IMG/VR virus record: IMGVR_UViG_3300035664_000006
Span: 1-64,000 of that record
Reading direction: 5' to 3' (one strand)
Source of the DNA: a virus
Length of the DNA: 64,000 bases
How positions within the stretch are numbered: the first letter of the stretch is position 1; each line of letters starts with the position of its first letter. Made by a program: the position numbers and the translations under genes. This document shows, in pieces, positions 8,362-15,620 of the stretch. The notes below the pieces were generated by a model that saw only the letters and a program-made list of their open reading frames with translations, had not been told where the DNA came from and did not search any database.

Positions 8362-8589
8362 TCATTGTTTTAAGTCTCGTATTCGGTCCATAGCGAAGAT
8401 ATAAACATGTTTAAATTCATCACCAGTAGGGCAGGTTGTTGTTAAATCTGCTAAATTATTACATATATCTGAACATTCGTCAATAGTTTTATTTCGGAGT
8501 TCATTTATTAACGTAGCTAACTCTTGTTTGTTGAAAACATAGCCATGTTCTCGTTCATAAAACGAATCCAAGTTATTCAATATGCTCAT
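8362..8589 (-). CDS. Hypothetical small acidic protein
   Basis: 75 residues, mostly helical (ELATLINELRNKTIDECSDI), overlapping the upstream gene by 17 nt. No family recognised. Confidence 0.55.
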   Translation of the reverse strand: MSILNNLDSFYEREHGYVFNKQELATLINELRNKTIDECSDICNNLADLTTTCPTGDEFKHVYIFAMDRIRDLKQ

Positions 8590-8827
8590 AATTACTCCAT
8601 TTATTGATAAATTTATCGTGTTTTTCTTTAGTCATAAAATGTAATGTATCGACACCTGATTTATAACAATAATATGGATTTAGCATACCATCGTGCTTCT
8701 GTAATTCAGAGTACATATGACTTACATATGTAGAATAATCATTGGTTGATGCCATTAGATAAGCTTCAAAGTTTCTCCAATAAGCTGGTTTACTTGTATC
8801 TGTAAATTCTGTTTTATAACCTTGCAT
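8573..8827 (-). CDS. Hypothetical small protein
   Basis: 84 residues, aromatic-rich (PAYWRNFEAYLMAS, NPYYCYKSGVDTLHFM). It is the first gene after a consensus promoter. No family recognised. Confidence 0.58.
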   Translation of the reverse strand: MQGYKTEFTDTSKPAYWRNFEAYLMASTNDYSTYVSHMYSELQKHDGMLNPYYCYKSGVDTLHFMTKEKHDKFINKWSNYEHIE

Positions 8828-8858
8828 AATATCACTACCATCGATGTATTAAAATTGA

Positions 8859-8887
8859 ATTATACATCATTAAGATGGTAATGTCAA
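8859..8887 (-). promoter_or_regulatory. Sigma70-like promoter
   Basis: TTGACA (8882-8887), 17-nt spacer, TATAAT (8859-8864); serves the small genes to its left. Confidence 0.75.
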
Positions 8888-8903
8888 TAAATAGTTTGGA
8901 TAA

Positions 8904-9176
8904 CTACTCACTGTTTTTAATTTTATCAAACAGTTCTTGTTGTTCTTTTTTATATCTACGATACTGGCATTCTAACGTTTTGTATACAATGAAATATAAA
9001 AACATACCAATTCCATATATAACAACAAATATTGCCAATGGGAAAGCATACTCATTAGGTAAGAAAGCTAATGACCATCCTATAACCAGTACGATTATTG
9101 ATAAAACTGTAATCCAGTTGGTATCTTTAAACAACCATTGTATAAAATACCATAGTTCTTTAATTTTGTGTTTCAT
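8904..9176 (-). CDS. Small membrane protein with two transmembrane helices
   Basis: 90 residues from the ATG overlapping the previous stop (ATGA). Helices: WITVLSIIVLVIGWSLAFL and FPLAIFVVIYGIGMFLYFIV, followed by a charged cytosolic tail (YRRYKKEQQELFDKIK). Function unknown. Confidence 0.62.
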   Translation of the reverse strand: MKHKIKELWYFIQWLFKDTNWITVLSIIVLVIGWSLAFLPNEYAFPLAIFVVIYGIGMFLYFIVYKTLECQYRRYKKEQQELFDKIKNSE

Positions 9177-9613
9177 TCTATTGCCCAAGATAAAATAAGG
9201 TTATCAACAACAGTAGCGGCTAATTTACCATCGTATTGCCCTGCATATTGTGCTTTTAATGCCTTTATTGCAGCTGGCTTACCACCTTCTTGAACATGTG
9301 GAATAATAAATGCTTCAATTTCTGCAGCAGTTAATTGTTTTGGCATGTAAACTTCAAGAATGCCTTTTTCAGTTTGATATAATGAAATATCAATACCTTT
9401 AGCAGTACCAACCGTAATACATTTGTCTAAATTCTTATCGAATTTCTTAATAACTGCAGAAACTTCGGCATCAGTTGATTCGCGTTTCCCATCATTCAAC
9501 CCAACATTGGCAGCTTCGCTATATAAAGTAGTTAATAGAGAAATTGCAGTTTTTGCAGTACCTTCTTTTCGTAAGGCAAATAAATCAGTTTTAATTTTAG
9601 CTAGTAATGTCAT
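9173..9613 (-). CDS. YqeY/GatB-tail-like protein
   Basis: 146 residues. The pattern of helical N-terminus with KTAISLLTTLYSEA, central DAEVSAVIKKFDKNLDKC, then E-x3-LEVYMPKQLTAAEIEAFI and a final helical segment fits the YqeY family, which resembles the tRNA-interacting tail of the GatB amidotransferase subunit. Its proximity to a tRNA cluster is suggestive, but no enzymatic activity is established for the family. Confidence 0.75.
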   Translation of the reverse strand: MTLLAKIKTDLFALRKEGTAKTAISLLTTLYSEAANVGLNDGKRESTDAEVSAVIKKFDKNLDKCITVGTAKGIDISLYQTEKGILEVYMPKQLTAAEIEAFIIPHVQEGGKPAAIKALKAQYAGQYDGKLAATVVDNLILSWAIE

Positions 9614-9803
9614 TGTTTTTACCTTCTCTGTGTGTGTTGATCCAATTTACAGCTTCTTCAGCCAATGATGAATCTAGATTCGCGCCGACTATTACATCGG
9701 AAATAATATTACCAATTTCTATTAAATCAGGTTGGTATAATCCACAACCATTTTCTAATAAAACCTCGTTAATTTTGTCAAGTGTTTGTTCTATATATGT
9801 CAT
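9597..9803 (-). CDS. Hypothetical small acidic protein
   Basis: 68 residues starting MTYIEQTLDKINEVL. It overlaps the start of the YqeY-like gene by 17 nt, suggesting coupling. It lies immediately downstream of the terminator of the Ro-like gene. No family recognised. Confidence 0.55.
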   Translation of the reverse strand: MTYIEQTLDKINEVLLENGCGLYQPDLIEIGNIISDVIVGANLDSSLAEEAVNWINTHREGKNNDITS

Positions 9804-9817
9804 GATATTTATAATGA

Positions 9818-9840
9818 AAAAGGGGGCCGAAGCCCCCAGA
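9818..9840 (-). terminator. Intrinsic terminator of the Ro-like gene
   Basis: GGGGGC-TTCG-GCCCCC followed by TTTTT on the minus strand, directly after the stop codon. Confidence 0.88.
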
Positions 9841-9843
9841 TTG

Positions 9844-11256
9844 TTAAACAGCGTATCTAGGAACCATAATTGTTTTAAGACAGATACCTTCTGGTGTGAA
9901 GTCACTCATGTCTGCTGCAAGCAATGCTTTAACAATAGCTGGGCTGAAGCCAGAAACCATAGCTGCACCTGATTTGTCAGATTTAACTGGTACATTGTCA
10001 GATGAATTAATGTTCCAGAACACAATTTGTGGAACAGTGTAACCTGCTGCCGCATATTTGCGTTCAATCATTTGAATTGCACTATCATCGTAATGGCTGC
10101 AGCAATTAAATTGCATGTCGCTCATTATCAACAACATTTCTGGCATTTCAGCTTGTGGAACATCAAACTTAGTTGCTACATCTAAAATTAAATCAAATGC
10201 AGCGTGTAAGTTGGTACTCATACCCCATGCAGATTTAACCATTTGAGTTGCTTTTTCTACAACGTTGCCTCGTAAAGTCAACAATTCTGGTTTTTCATTA
10301 AACGTGATAAAAGTATCTTTAAATTTACCAGTGTTTTTATCAGCTAAGTATAAACCTAGTGATACTGCAACATCCATGCAAGTTACCTCTGATTTAGAAG
10401 TATGCCCACCTGCACGACAGGACATTGAGCCACTAACATCAACCAATGGTAAGATATTAGCATCACCAACAAAGTTTGGTAAAGCATCCCATTGTGCAAC
10501 GATATGATCTTTTTCAGTTCTATCGAATCCATAGCTACCGACACCTTTAAGAACATCGTATGGGAATACTGCACCAGCATTTACTTTCACACCAGCTTCA
10601 CCTTTTACCAAAGCTTGAACATATTCGGCAAACTTTGGAGTATGGCGGTTAAATGCTTTTTTATAGCGCGAACTTGCCAATGATGGTACATGATTGAAGT
10701 TGATATTATCCCAATCATTCGCACACATTTGAGTTTCAACAACGGAAGTTAAAGAAACTAAAGTTTTACGGTATTGTTTTGGACTCCAACCTAAAAATTT
10801 ACGGAATTCAACTGCAACTGGACCTTTACGAGGTGTCCATTTAGCAGCTAAACCGTTGCCATCAGTCAACGCATTTTTCAACATTGTGAAAGCTTCAGTT
10901 TTCATTTCTTGAGTTTTGAACACAAAAATGTCATCCCAACGGCCCAATTCAGGTACTTTAGATAATAATACTTTTGCAGCATCGATATCAACAGTTTCTA
11001 AATGAGCTAAAATGTCTCTGAAAACTTTACGTTCGCCAGAACCGCCACGAGCATCACGTGCCCATAATGCAATACGCATTGCCAAGTCTTTATCTTCAAC
11101 ATATGCTGCTGTAAAAGCAGGAATAATGTCTTTACCACGGCTTGCGCCTACATTGTAGAAAAAAGAAACAACATTGTTTCCTGTGTTCTTTAATGCCTTC
11201 ATCCCGTTAGATGTTCTAGATTCCTGGTTATTTACTGCTTCTATAAATGTTGTCAT
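9844..11256 (-). CDS. Ro60-like ring protein (DUF2828/TROVE-type helical repeats plus vWA domain)
   Basis: 470 residues. The N-terminal two thirds are HEAT-like helices (MRIALWARDARGGSGERKVF, LGWSPKQYRKTLVSLTSVVE, VPSLASSRYKKAFNRH). The C-terminal third is a von Willebrand A domain with an intact MIDAS: LPLVDVSGSMS, then WGMSTNL and LIMSDMQF. This architecture matches DUF2828 proteins, relatives of Ro60, a ring that binds Y RNAs and misfolded RNAs. Its own leader contains the stem plus CAGCA element found in at least 18 RNAs downstream, which is the best evidence that it is the partner of that array. It has its own promoter and terminator. Binding to those RNAs is an inference. Confidence 0.8.
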   Translation of the reverse strand: MTTFIEAVNNQESRTSNGMKALKNTGNNVVSFFYNVGASRGKDIIPAFTAAYVEDKDLAMRIALWARDARGGSGERKVFRDILAHLETVDIDAAKVLLSKVPELGRWDDIFVFKTQEMKTEAFTMLKNALTDGNGLAAKWTPRKGPVAVEFRKFLGWSPKQYRKTLVSLTSVVETQMCANDWDNINFNHVPSLASSRYKKAFNRHTPKFAEYVQALVKGEAGVKVNAGAVFPYDVLKGVGSYGFDRTEKDHIVAQWDALPNFVGDANILPLVDVSGSMSCRAGGHTSKSEVTCMDVAVSLGLYLADKNTGKFKDTFITFNEKPELLTLRGNVVEKATQMVKSAWGMSTNLHAAFDLILDVATKFDVPQAEMPEMLLIMSDMQFNCCSHYDDSAIQMIERKYAAAGYTVPQIVFWNINSSDNVPVKSDKSGAAMVSGFSPAIVKALLAADMSDFTPEGICLKTIMVPRYAV

Positions 11257-11273
11257 TGTATTTTTCCTATATC

Positions 11274-11308
11274 AGGTTAGTTTGTGTTTATTGTTTGCTG
11301 TAACTAAT
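11274..11308 (-). promoter_or_regulatory. Y-RNA-like stem element in the Ro-like gene leader
   Basis: TTAGTTACAGCAAAC...AAACTAACCTG forms a 6-bp stem with the ACAGCA segment immediately inside, the same arrangement as the free RNA elements at 12.9-25.8 kb. Placed about 20 nt before the start codon it could let the Ro-like protein bind its own mRNA. Confidence 0.62.
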
Positions 11309-11318
11309 TTACGTATGC

Positions 11319-11347
11319 ATTATATTACATTTCAACAGTTGTGTCAA
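11319..11347 (-). promoter_or_regulatory. Sigma70-like promoter of the Ro-like gene
   Basis: TTGACA (11342-11347), 17-nt spacer, TATAAT (11319-11324). Confidence 0.78.
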
Positions 11348-11367
11348 GACATTTTAATAAATATTTG

Positions 11368-11400
11368 TGTAGTTCGCGATACGGGAATATCCAACTACTC
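11368..11400 (+). promoter_or_regulatory. Conserved hairpin leader of a homing endonuclease gene (copy 1)
   Basis: GTAGTT-CGC-GATA-CGGGAA-TATC-C-AACTAC. The outer 6-bp stem is shared with copies at 33.9, 36.1 and 46.6 kb, while the inner 4-bp stem here is GATA/TATC instead of GGAA/TTCC: compensatory change that supports a folded RNA. Confidence 0.7.
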
Positions 11401-11423
11401 TATAACTAACTGGAGTTACAGCA

Positions 11424-12203
11424 ATGTATTTACACAACAAATATACCATATGGTATAATTCTATTATTTCACGAGCATTGACTCGATCATTAGATAAATC
11501 TTGTTATTTTGAAAAACATCATATTGTTCCGCGTTGTTTAGGAGGAACAAATGATAAAAATAATATCGTAAAATTAACTGCCAGAGAGCATTTTATCTGT
11601 CATTTACTGTTAGTAAGAATGGTAGACGATCGTGTGGCTAAATCAAAACTTTCATATGCTGTGTGGCAAGTTACAAAACGGTATACGGTTTCATCGAAAA
11701 TGTATGAAATGCTTCGAATTCAACTTTCGGCTAATACAAAAGGCATTCCAAAAAGCGAAGCACATAAAGAAGCGTTAAGAAAACCAAAATCTAATACAGC
11801 AAATATGAAAGGTGGCCCCGGTGCTGTAAAAGGAAGAAAAATATCAGAGAAAGGGTTAGAAAATATTCGAGCTGCTGCTAAACGTAGAGATCTGTCTGGA
11901 AATAAAAATCCGTTTTATGGAAAAGCGCATACTGAAGAAATGAAACAGCATTATCGTAATTTATTTACAGGACAAAAATTATCTGACGAACATCGTCAAA
12001 AAATTAGTCAAGGGCTTAAAGGAAAATCTACTTGGAATAAAGGAATACCTGCATCAATAGAACACAGAAATAATGTAAGTAAAAGTTTGATTGGAGATAT
12101 TTACATTACAGATGGTATTAATAATAAACGTATTAAACCAGTTGAATTTATAAACTACGACCAAACTGTATGGAGACGAGGAAAAGTTCGAAAAAATATT
12201 TAA
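11424..12203 (+). CDS. HNH homing endonuclease with NUMOD3 repeats
   Basis: 259 residues, plus strand against the local direction. The N-terminal HNH core is YFEKHHIVPRCLGGTND...NIVKLTAREHFICHLLL. It is followed by NUMOD3-type DNA-binding modules (GNKNPFYGKAHTEEM, GQKLSDEHRQKISQGLKGK). The leader carries the conserved hairpin and GGAG Shine-Dalgarno. It is inserted between the promoter of the Ro-like gene and a second copy of the same gene start (12315), consistent with mobility. A paralogue is at 46668-47459. Confidence 0.87.
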   Translation: MYLHNKYTIWYNSIISRALTRSLDKSCYFEKHHIVPRCLGGTNDKNNIVKLTAREHFICHLLLVRMVDDRVAKSKLSYAVWQVTKRYTVSSKMYEMLRIQLSANTKGIPKSEAHKEALRKPKSNTANMKGGPGAVKGRKISEKGLENIRAAAKRRDLSGNKNPFYGKAHTEEMKQHYRNLFTGQKLSDEHRQKISQGLKGKSTWNKGIPASIEHRNNVSKSLIGDIYITDGINNKRIKPVEFINYDQTVWRRGKVRKNI

Positions 12204-12216
12204 TAAGGTTTTGGAA

Positions 12217-12315
12217 TTAACAATACCGTTGCTGCCAATCTATCATATCGATGATATGATCCTGCAACGGGTTTTCTCCGTACCATTTTTCCAACGCTTC
12301 TACGAATGTAGTCAT
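12217..12315 (-). CDS. Short ORF sharing its start region with the Ro-like gene
   Basis: A 32-residue ORF starting MTTFVEALEKW, nearly the same as MTTFIEAVNN of the Ro-like protein. Its leader also duplicates the Ro-gene leader including the stem plus CAGCA element and a consensus promoter. It probably reflects duplication of the Ro-gene 5' end followed by loss of the body. It may be a peptide gene or a relic that keeps only the regulated leader. Confidence 0.5.
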   Translation of the reverse strand: MTTFVEALEKWYGENPLQDHIIDMIDWQQRYC

Positions 12316-12333
12316 TGTGTTATCTCCTATGTC

Positions 12334-12370
12334 AGGTTAGTGTGTTAATTTTGTTTGCTGTTTACTAAAC
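12334..12370 (-). promoter_or_regulatory. Second Y-RNA-like leader stem
   Basis: TTTAGTAAACAGCAAAC...CACTAACCTG: stem TTAGT/ACTAA with ACAGCA on the 5' strand, ahead of the short ORF at 12217-12315. It duplicates the leader of the Ro-like gene. Confidence 0.58.
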
Positions 12371-12381
12371 TATAAGTGTAT

Positions 12382-12409
12382 ATTATAGCAGATTTAACTT
12401 GTTTGTCAA
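12382..12409 (-). promoter_or_regulatory. Sigma70-like promoter of the duplicated leader
   Basis: TTGACA (12404-12409), 16-nt spacer, TATAAT (12382-12387). It overlaps the end of the next gene. Confidence 0.7.
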
Positions 12410-12682
12410 GTTTTTTATTGAAATTGCAACCATGTCTTTAATATATTCATTGTAATCATCTGGGTGAACATATTCATCACGACCATTAACAGTCATTCCG
12501 TATCGATAATCATCCAACGGAAATACGCATGTTTCTTGAGGTTCATGTGCATACGTTGCTGTAGAATTTCTGAGGACTGCCCCTAATTCATATTCATCAT
12601 CCATATTCAATCTCAATATAAATATCATTTCATATGGTCTCTTAGGTCTTACTACTGCGAATTCAGTATATTGTGGGATCAT
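12383..12682 (-). CDS. Hypothetical protein
   Basis: 99 residues from the ATG overlapping the previous stop (TTATGA). Mixed alpha/beta with VVRPKRPYEMIFILRLNMDD and DEYVHPDDYNEYIKDMV. No family recognised. It is coupled to the gene at 12679-12867. Confidence 0.58.
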   Translation of the reverse strand: MIPQYTEFAVVRPKRPYEMIFILRLNMDDEYELGAVLRNSTATYAHEPQETCVFPLDDYRYGMTVNGRDEYVHPDDYNEYIKDMVAISIKNLTNKLNLL

Positions 12683-12867
12683 AAATTTAATAAAAACCAA
12701 GTTGCATGTGAGTCATCGTTAAAAGTTATTTGATACACATCATTAATTTTAGATTTATTACCTTTATATACTTCTTTAACATAAGAATATGAAGAAACAT
12801 AACCAGCCTCAAATGATTTATCAATCAACAAAGAATTTTGGTCAAGTGTAATCGTAATAGTTTTCAT
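12679..12867 (-). CDS. Hypothetical small protein
   Basis: 62 residues, MKTITITLDQNSLLIDKSF, mainly beta. It directly follows the RNA element at 12887-13101 and may be co-transcribed with the RNA group. No family recognised. Confidence 0.55.
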   Translation of the reverse strand: MKTITITLDQNSLLIDKSFEAGYVSSYSYVKEVYKGNKSKINDVYQITFNDDSHATWFLLNL

Positions 12868-12886
12868 AGTAATTATCAAGTTAAAC

Positions 12887-13101
12887 AGGATGGCCGGAAG
12901 GATGTATTTTATTTTCTGGTTGTCATCTACCACTTGGGGACTTGATCCACAACCCTATCTGATTTAGTCTAATCAGCAAACATTCATTTTCTAATGGCAA
13001 TATCTATCTTTCGCGTTAGAAGCTATCTAGATTTCTTCTAGAAATATCCGATTGATGTAAACATCACCGGAGAATAGGTTGTAATATGCAGAAACCATCC
13101 T
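12887..13101 (-). ncRNA. Large structured RNA with the Ro-type closing stem (element 1)
   Basis: Ends AGGATGG/CCATCCT with TTTCTGCA immediately inside the 5' strand, a variant of the family motif. At about 215 nt it is the largest member. It holds several hairpins: TGATG-TTTA-CATCA, TCTAGA-AGAAA-TCTAGA, CTGATT-AGACTA-AATCAG and a GGTTGT/ACAACC stem. No clear tRNA-like module. Not recognised as a known RNA class. Confidence 0.55.
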
Positions 13102-13111
13102 AAAAAGTAAC

Positions 13112-13217
13112 AGGCTAGTGTTTGTTGAAGGTTTATACTGGCTCTTCCTTCCAGTTCGACTAGCAGTATGTTCGCCAGTCCATCCATTATGAAAAATTGG
13201 AGTGCTGTATCTAGCCT
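13112..13217 (-). ncRNA. Y-RNA-like element 2
   Basis: Closing stem AGGCTAG/CTAGCCT, family motif ATACAGCA just inside, and an internal 6-bp stem ACTGGC/GCCAGT. It is 10 nt from element 1, in the same transcript. Confidence 0.6.
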
Positions 13218-13227
13218 AAATATTAGC

Positions 13228-13319
13228 GGAATAGATTATGCCATATGTTTTACTTCTAATAGCAAAGAAGTGTTTCTGAAGCGGGTATTAGCCGCGAAAT
13301 TGTTGCTGTATCTATTCCT
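13228..13319 (-). ncRNA. Y-RNA-like element 3
   Basis: Closing stem GGAATAGAT/ATCTATTCC followed by ACAGCA. The interior has two hairpins, GCGG-CTAATAC-CCGC and ACTTCT-TTGCTATT-AGAAGT. It is the first RNA after the promoter at 13331-13359. Confidence 0.6.
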
Positions 13320-13330
13320 AATCTTTATAT

Positions 13331-13359
13331 ATTATATAGTAATTTTATTTCTTTGTCAA
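13331..13359 (-). promoter_or_regulatory. Sigma70-like promoter of RNA elements 3-2-1
   Basis: TTGACA (13354-13359), 17-nt spacer, TATAAT (13331-13336). Confidence 0.75.
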
Positions 13360-13470
13360 TAACTTTTTGATAAATAGTTATGGTAATCAAAAATATTGGA
13401 AGTATTTTGAAACCTAGTCTAGAGTATCTAGGCTGTCCCATAATACATTATTTATACTAGAGGAAACACT

Positions 13471-14277
13471 ATGGCAACATTTTGTTCTTGCATCATATGC
13501 AAAAAAGAACTATCTATCAAGGGATTTCATTCCCATTTTATTCGTTTACATACTATTGATGGTAATATAGCTACCAAACAGTATGCAGCATTATCGGTTA
13601 ACAAAGTTAAACAAAACACGATTATAAAAAATAATACAGCCAGGATTAACTATGCAAATGATCCAACACATTGTAAAGAATGTGATTGTTGTTTGCCATA
13701 TAACAAACGATTTAATAATTTCTGCAACAGTTCGTGCTCTGCAAAATATAATAATCTAAAAAAAGATTATAATAAATTTAAACCAGGTCCTAAAAAAGTT
13801 ATCACCGTTAAATCGAAACAACGTAAGGTAAAAGAAAAAAAAGTTATCGAAAATCAATTTACTAAAATATATCTTTGTAAATGTAAAATTTCCAATAAAG
13901 TTTGGTTCTCTCCAACTATTAAAACTATTCATCCATCTATAACTGATACCAGAAAACAATATGCATATCAATGCAGATTTACATTTAGTATTTCTAAATA
14001 TCCTCAGTGGTTTAACTATTCATCAAAGTTAATATTAACGTATGGGTGGTATAGTGCAGCAAATAAAGGGAATAATTTGTCTGGGTGTTCTAGAGATCAT
14101 TTATTATCAGTATATGACGGTTTTATCAATAATATTGATCCAATACTTATAAGTCATCCCGCTAATTGTGAAATAGTACCACATAAATTAAACCAATCTA
14201 AACATAAAAAATCTAAAATCTCACTCGATGAATTATTACTGAGGATAGAATTATTTGATAAGATGCATGAGAGCTGA
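13471..14277 (+). CDS. HNH homing endonuclease with N-terminal zinc finger
   Basis: 268 residues. N-terminal CSCIICKK...FHSHFIRLH is a C2H2-like finger, and a second Cys cluster CKECDCC...FCNSSCSAKY follows. The C-terminal SRDHLLSVYDGF...ISHPANCEIVPHKLNQ is an HNH core. Plus-strand insertion between RNA elements and a tRNA-Cys gene. A hairpin CCTAG/CTAGG stands in its leader, unlike the leader of the other plus-strand endonucleases. A GAGG Shine-Dalgarno precedes ATG. Confidence 0.82.
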   Translation: MATFCSCIICKKELSIKGFHSHFIRLHTIDGNIATKQYAALSVNKVKQNTIIKNNTARINYANDPTHCKECDCCLPYNKRFNNFCNSSCSAKYNNLKKDYNKFKPGPKKVITVKSKQRKVKEKKVIENQFTKIYLCKCKISNKVWFSPTIKTIHPSITDTRKQYAYQCRFTFSISKYPQWFNYSSKLILTYGWYSAANKGNNLSGCSRDHLLSVYDGFINNIDPILISHPANCEIVPHKLNQSKHKKSKISLDELLLRIELFDKMHES

Positions 14278-14343
14278 ACAGGAGAATCGAACTCCTCTAA
14301 CATGATTTTGCAGACCATTCCATTACCACTCTGGCAGTTCAGC
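14272..14343 (-). tRNA. tRNA-Cys(GCA) with extended acceptor stem
   Basis: Acceptor GCTGAAC/GTTCAGC, anticodon loop CTGCAAA, T-arm AGGAG-TTCGATT-CTCCT. No CCA is encoded. The flanks continue pairing, so the acceptor helix extends to about 19 bp (14261-14279 with 14337-14355). A weak D-arm (CCA/TGG). Extended helix suggests RNase III-like or unusual end processing. Confidence 0.82.
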
Positions 14344-14367
14344 TCTCATGCATCTCTTGTTTTATAC

Positions 14368-14452
14368 AGGTTAGCCATCTTCTTAGGGCTTTTCATGTCC
14401 CTGAACCGATGTCCGTTCTTAAGTGAAAAGTTTTGGATGCTGTAGCTAACCT
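14368..14452 (-). ncRNA. Y-RNA-like element 4
   Basis: Closing stem AGGTTAGC/GCTAACCT, then TACAGCA. The interior has stem CTTTTCA/TGAAAAG and a small hairpin GAAC/GTTC. No tRNA-like T-loop. Lies between the tRNA-Cys gene and groES. Confidence 0.62.
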
Positions 14453-14459
14453 TAAATCT

Positions 14460-14747
14460 TTATTCTAAAATACCGAAGATTTCAGGTTCTCTTAGAACAA
14501 TACATTCGATATCTTCAATTTTTACTTCAACACCTGCACCTTTTGGAAAGATAACAGTGTCGCCAACTTTTACAGTCATTTCACGTACAATTCCATTATC
14601 TAGTTGCTTACCTTCACCAACTGCAATAACTTCACCTTCTGAAGTTTTTATACTTTTATCTTCTGGAATTACAATACCAAAAGAATTAGTATTAATTACT
14701 TCTTTTTTCTTAACTACTACGCGATCATCTAATACGTGTGCTTTCAT
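14460..14747 (-). CDS. GroES-like co-chaperonin
   Basis: 95 residues, the length of GroES. MKAHVLDDRVVVKKKE is the first strand; SFGIVIPED is the mobile-loop region, followed by EGEVIAVGEG, VKVGDTVIFPKGAGVEVKIE and ECIVLREPEIFGIL. It would cap host GroEL during folding of phage proteins, like T4 gp31. It is 1 nt from a parvulin gene, forming a folding operon driven from the promoter at 15436-15464. Confidence 0.93.
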   Translation of the reverse strand: MKAHVLDDRVVVKKKEVINTNSFGIVIPEDKSIKTSEGEVIAVGEGKQLDNGIVREMTVKVGDTVIFPKGAGVEVKIEDIECIVLREPEIFGILE

Positions 14748-14748
14748 A

Positions 14749-15021
14749 TTAGGCAGTTCTATTAATTAGATGATAACCAAATTGTGTTTGCACTGGGTCA
14801 CTTAGGCCGCCAACTGGCAATCCAAATGATACATCTTCAAATGGTTGAACCATCTGTCCACGACCAAATGAACCTAAACTTCCACCATTCTGTCCACTTG
14901 GACATTTCGAGTGTTGTTGTGCTAACACACCAAAATCTGCACCTTCACTAATCTGTGTTGCCAATGACTGTGCTTCTTCTAAAGTTCCTACTAAAATATG
15001 TCTTGCTGATACTTGTGTCAT
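14749..15021 (-). CDS. Parvulin-type peptidyl-prolyl isomerase
   Basis: 90 residues, a single PpiC domain. SARHILVGTLEEAQSL, ADFGVLAQQHSKCPSGQNGG, LGSFGRGQMVQPFEDVSFGL and TQFGYHLI match parvulin signature positions. It catalyses cis-trans isomerisation of prolyl bonds in the cytoplasm. No signal peptide. It is paired with groES. Confidence 0.94.
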   Translation of the reverse strand: MTQVSARHILVGTLEEAQSLATQISEGADFGVLAQQHSKCPSGQNGGSLGSFGRGQMVQPFEDVSFGLPVGGLSDPVQTQFGYHLINRTA

Positions 15022-15047
15022 AAATTCCTTTATTATTGAATTAAAAC

Positions 15048-15157
15048 AGGATACGTGTTTTTAGCCTGGCGCTCTCCCAACTGAGCTACATTTCTATTGA
15101 AATGGTAGGACTTGAACCTACGACATCTAGGGTATATAAACTTGCTGAATGTATCCT
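15048..15157 (-). ncRNA. tRNA-mimic Y-RNA-like element 5
   Basis: Closing stem AGGATAC/GTATCCT, then ATTCAGCA. The interior reads in permuted order: anticodon-stem 3' strand, T-arm GTAGG-TTCAAGT-CCTAC, acceptor-like stub CATTTC-AATA-GAAATG, D-arm TAGCTCAGTTGGGAGAGC, anticodon-stem 5' strand CCAGG. So the tRNA-like body is opened in the anticodon loop and its acceptor is closed by a short loop. It lacks free CCA ends, so it cannot be charged as such. Confidence 0.72.
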
Positions 15158-15168
15158 AAAAAATTAGC

Positions 15169-15266
15169 AGGGTCACTGTATTATACTGGCATACAACCAT
15201 TATACTTCTAGACGGAATCGAACCGTTCCACCAGTTTGGCTTAATATAAAATGCTGAACTGACCCT
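15169..15266 (-). ncRNA. tRNA-mimic Y-RNA-like element 6
   Basis: Closing stem AGGGTCA/TGACCCT, then GTTCAGCA. Interior: AACTGGTGG, T-arm ACGG-TTCGATT-CCGT, an almost absent acceptor stub, D-arm GTATAATGGTTGTAT and GCCAG, which pairs with CTGG. Permuted order as in element 5, with the acceptor stem reduced to a few nucleotides. Confidence 0.7.
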
Positions 15267-15271
15267 AAATT

Positions 15272-15346
15272 TGGAAGCGGGAGTTGGATTTGAACCAACG
15301 ACCTCTGGGTTATGAGCCCAGCCATCTACCACTGATATACCCCGCG
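15272..15346 (-). tRNA. Initiator-like tRNA-Met(CAT)
   Basis: Anticodon loop CTCATAA in a stem with three consecutive G:C pairs (GGG/CCC), unpaired C1:T72, encoded CCA. These are initiator tRNA hallmarks. T-arm GTTGG-TTCAAAT-CCAAC. Confidence 0.85.
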
Positions 15347-15358
15347 ATAATTCTTGTT

Positions 15359-15428
15359 ATAACTGATACTATCGTAGATTTATATGTGATCTATGATCGC
15401 TATTATTATATGTAATAGCATCAGTTAT
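15359..15428 (-). ncRNA. Stem-closed RNA segment of unknown type
   Basis: Ends ATAACTGAT/ATCAGTTAT form a 9-bp stem, with an internal TAGAT/ATCTA hairpin. It is the first feature after the promoter at 15436-15464. Confidence 0.4.
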
Positions 15429-15435
15429 TTTTAGT

Positions 15436-15464
15436 AGTATACTTGATAATATTATAGTTGTCAA
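15436..15464 (-). promoter_or_regulatory. Sigma70-like promoter of tRNA-fMet, elements 6-5, parvulin and groES
   Basis: TTGACA (15459-15464), 17-nt spacer, TATACT (15436-15441). Confidence 0.75.
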
Positions 15465-15475
15465 GTATTTAAAAC

Positions 15476-15527
15476 AGGCTCATTTTTTCTTGTTTGCAAT
15501 AAGATTATGATATGCTGAATTGAGCCT
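15476..15527 (-). ncRNA. Hairpin-class Y-RNA-like element 7
   Basis: 52 nt. Closing stem AGGCTCA/TGAGCCT, then ATTCAGCA and only a small terminal hairpin. Minimal member of the family, between two tRNA genes. Confidence 0.62.
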
Positions 15528-15533
15528 AAAATT

Positions 15534-15610
15534 TGGAGCGGTATACCGGGCTCGAACCGGTCTTATTCTAACTTGGAAGGATAGTGCCATACCTACTAGG
15601 CGAATACCGC
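15534..15610 (-). tRNA. tRNA-Gly(TCC)
   Basis: Acceptor GCGGTAT/ATACCGC, anticodon loop CTTCCAA, T-arm ACCGG-TTCGAGC-CCGGT, encoded CCA. The anticodon stem has one T-T mismatch. Confidence 0.88.
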
Positions 15611-15620
15611 AATGTTTAAC

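Noticed and set aside
9805-9812. Late promoter TATAAATA immediately before the gene at 9597-9803
   Set aside because: It would place the transcript start at or after the start codon, so it is probably chance.
13449-13456. Late promoter TATAAATA on the minus strand near 13450
   Set aside because: It points away from the plus-strand endonuclease gene and there is a consensus promoter for the RNA elements instead.
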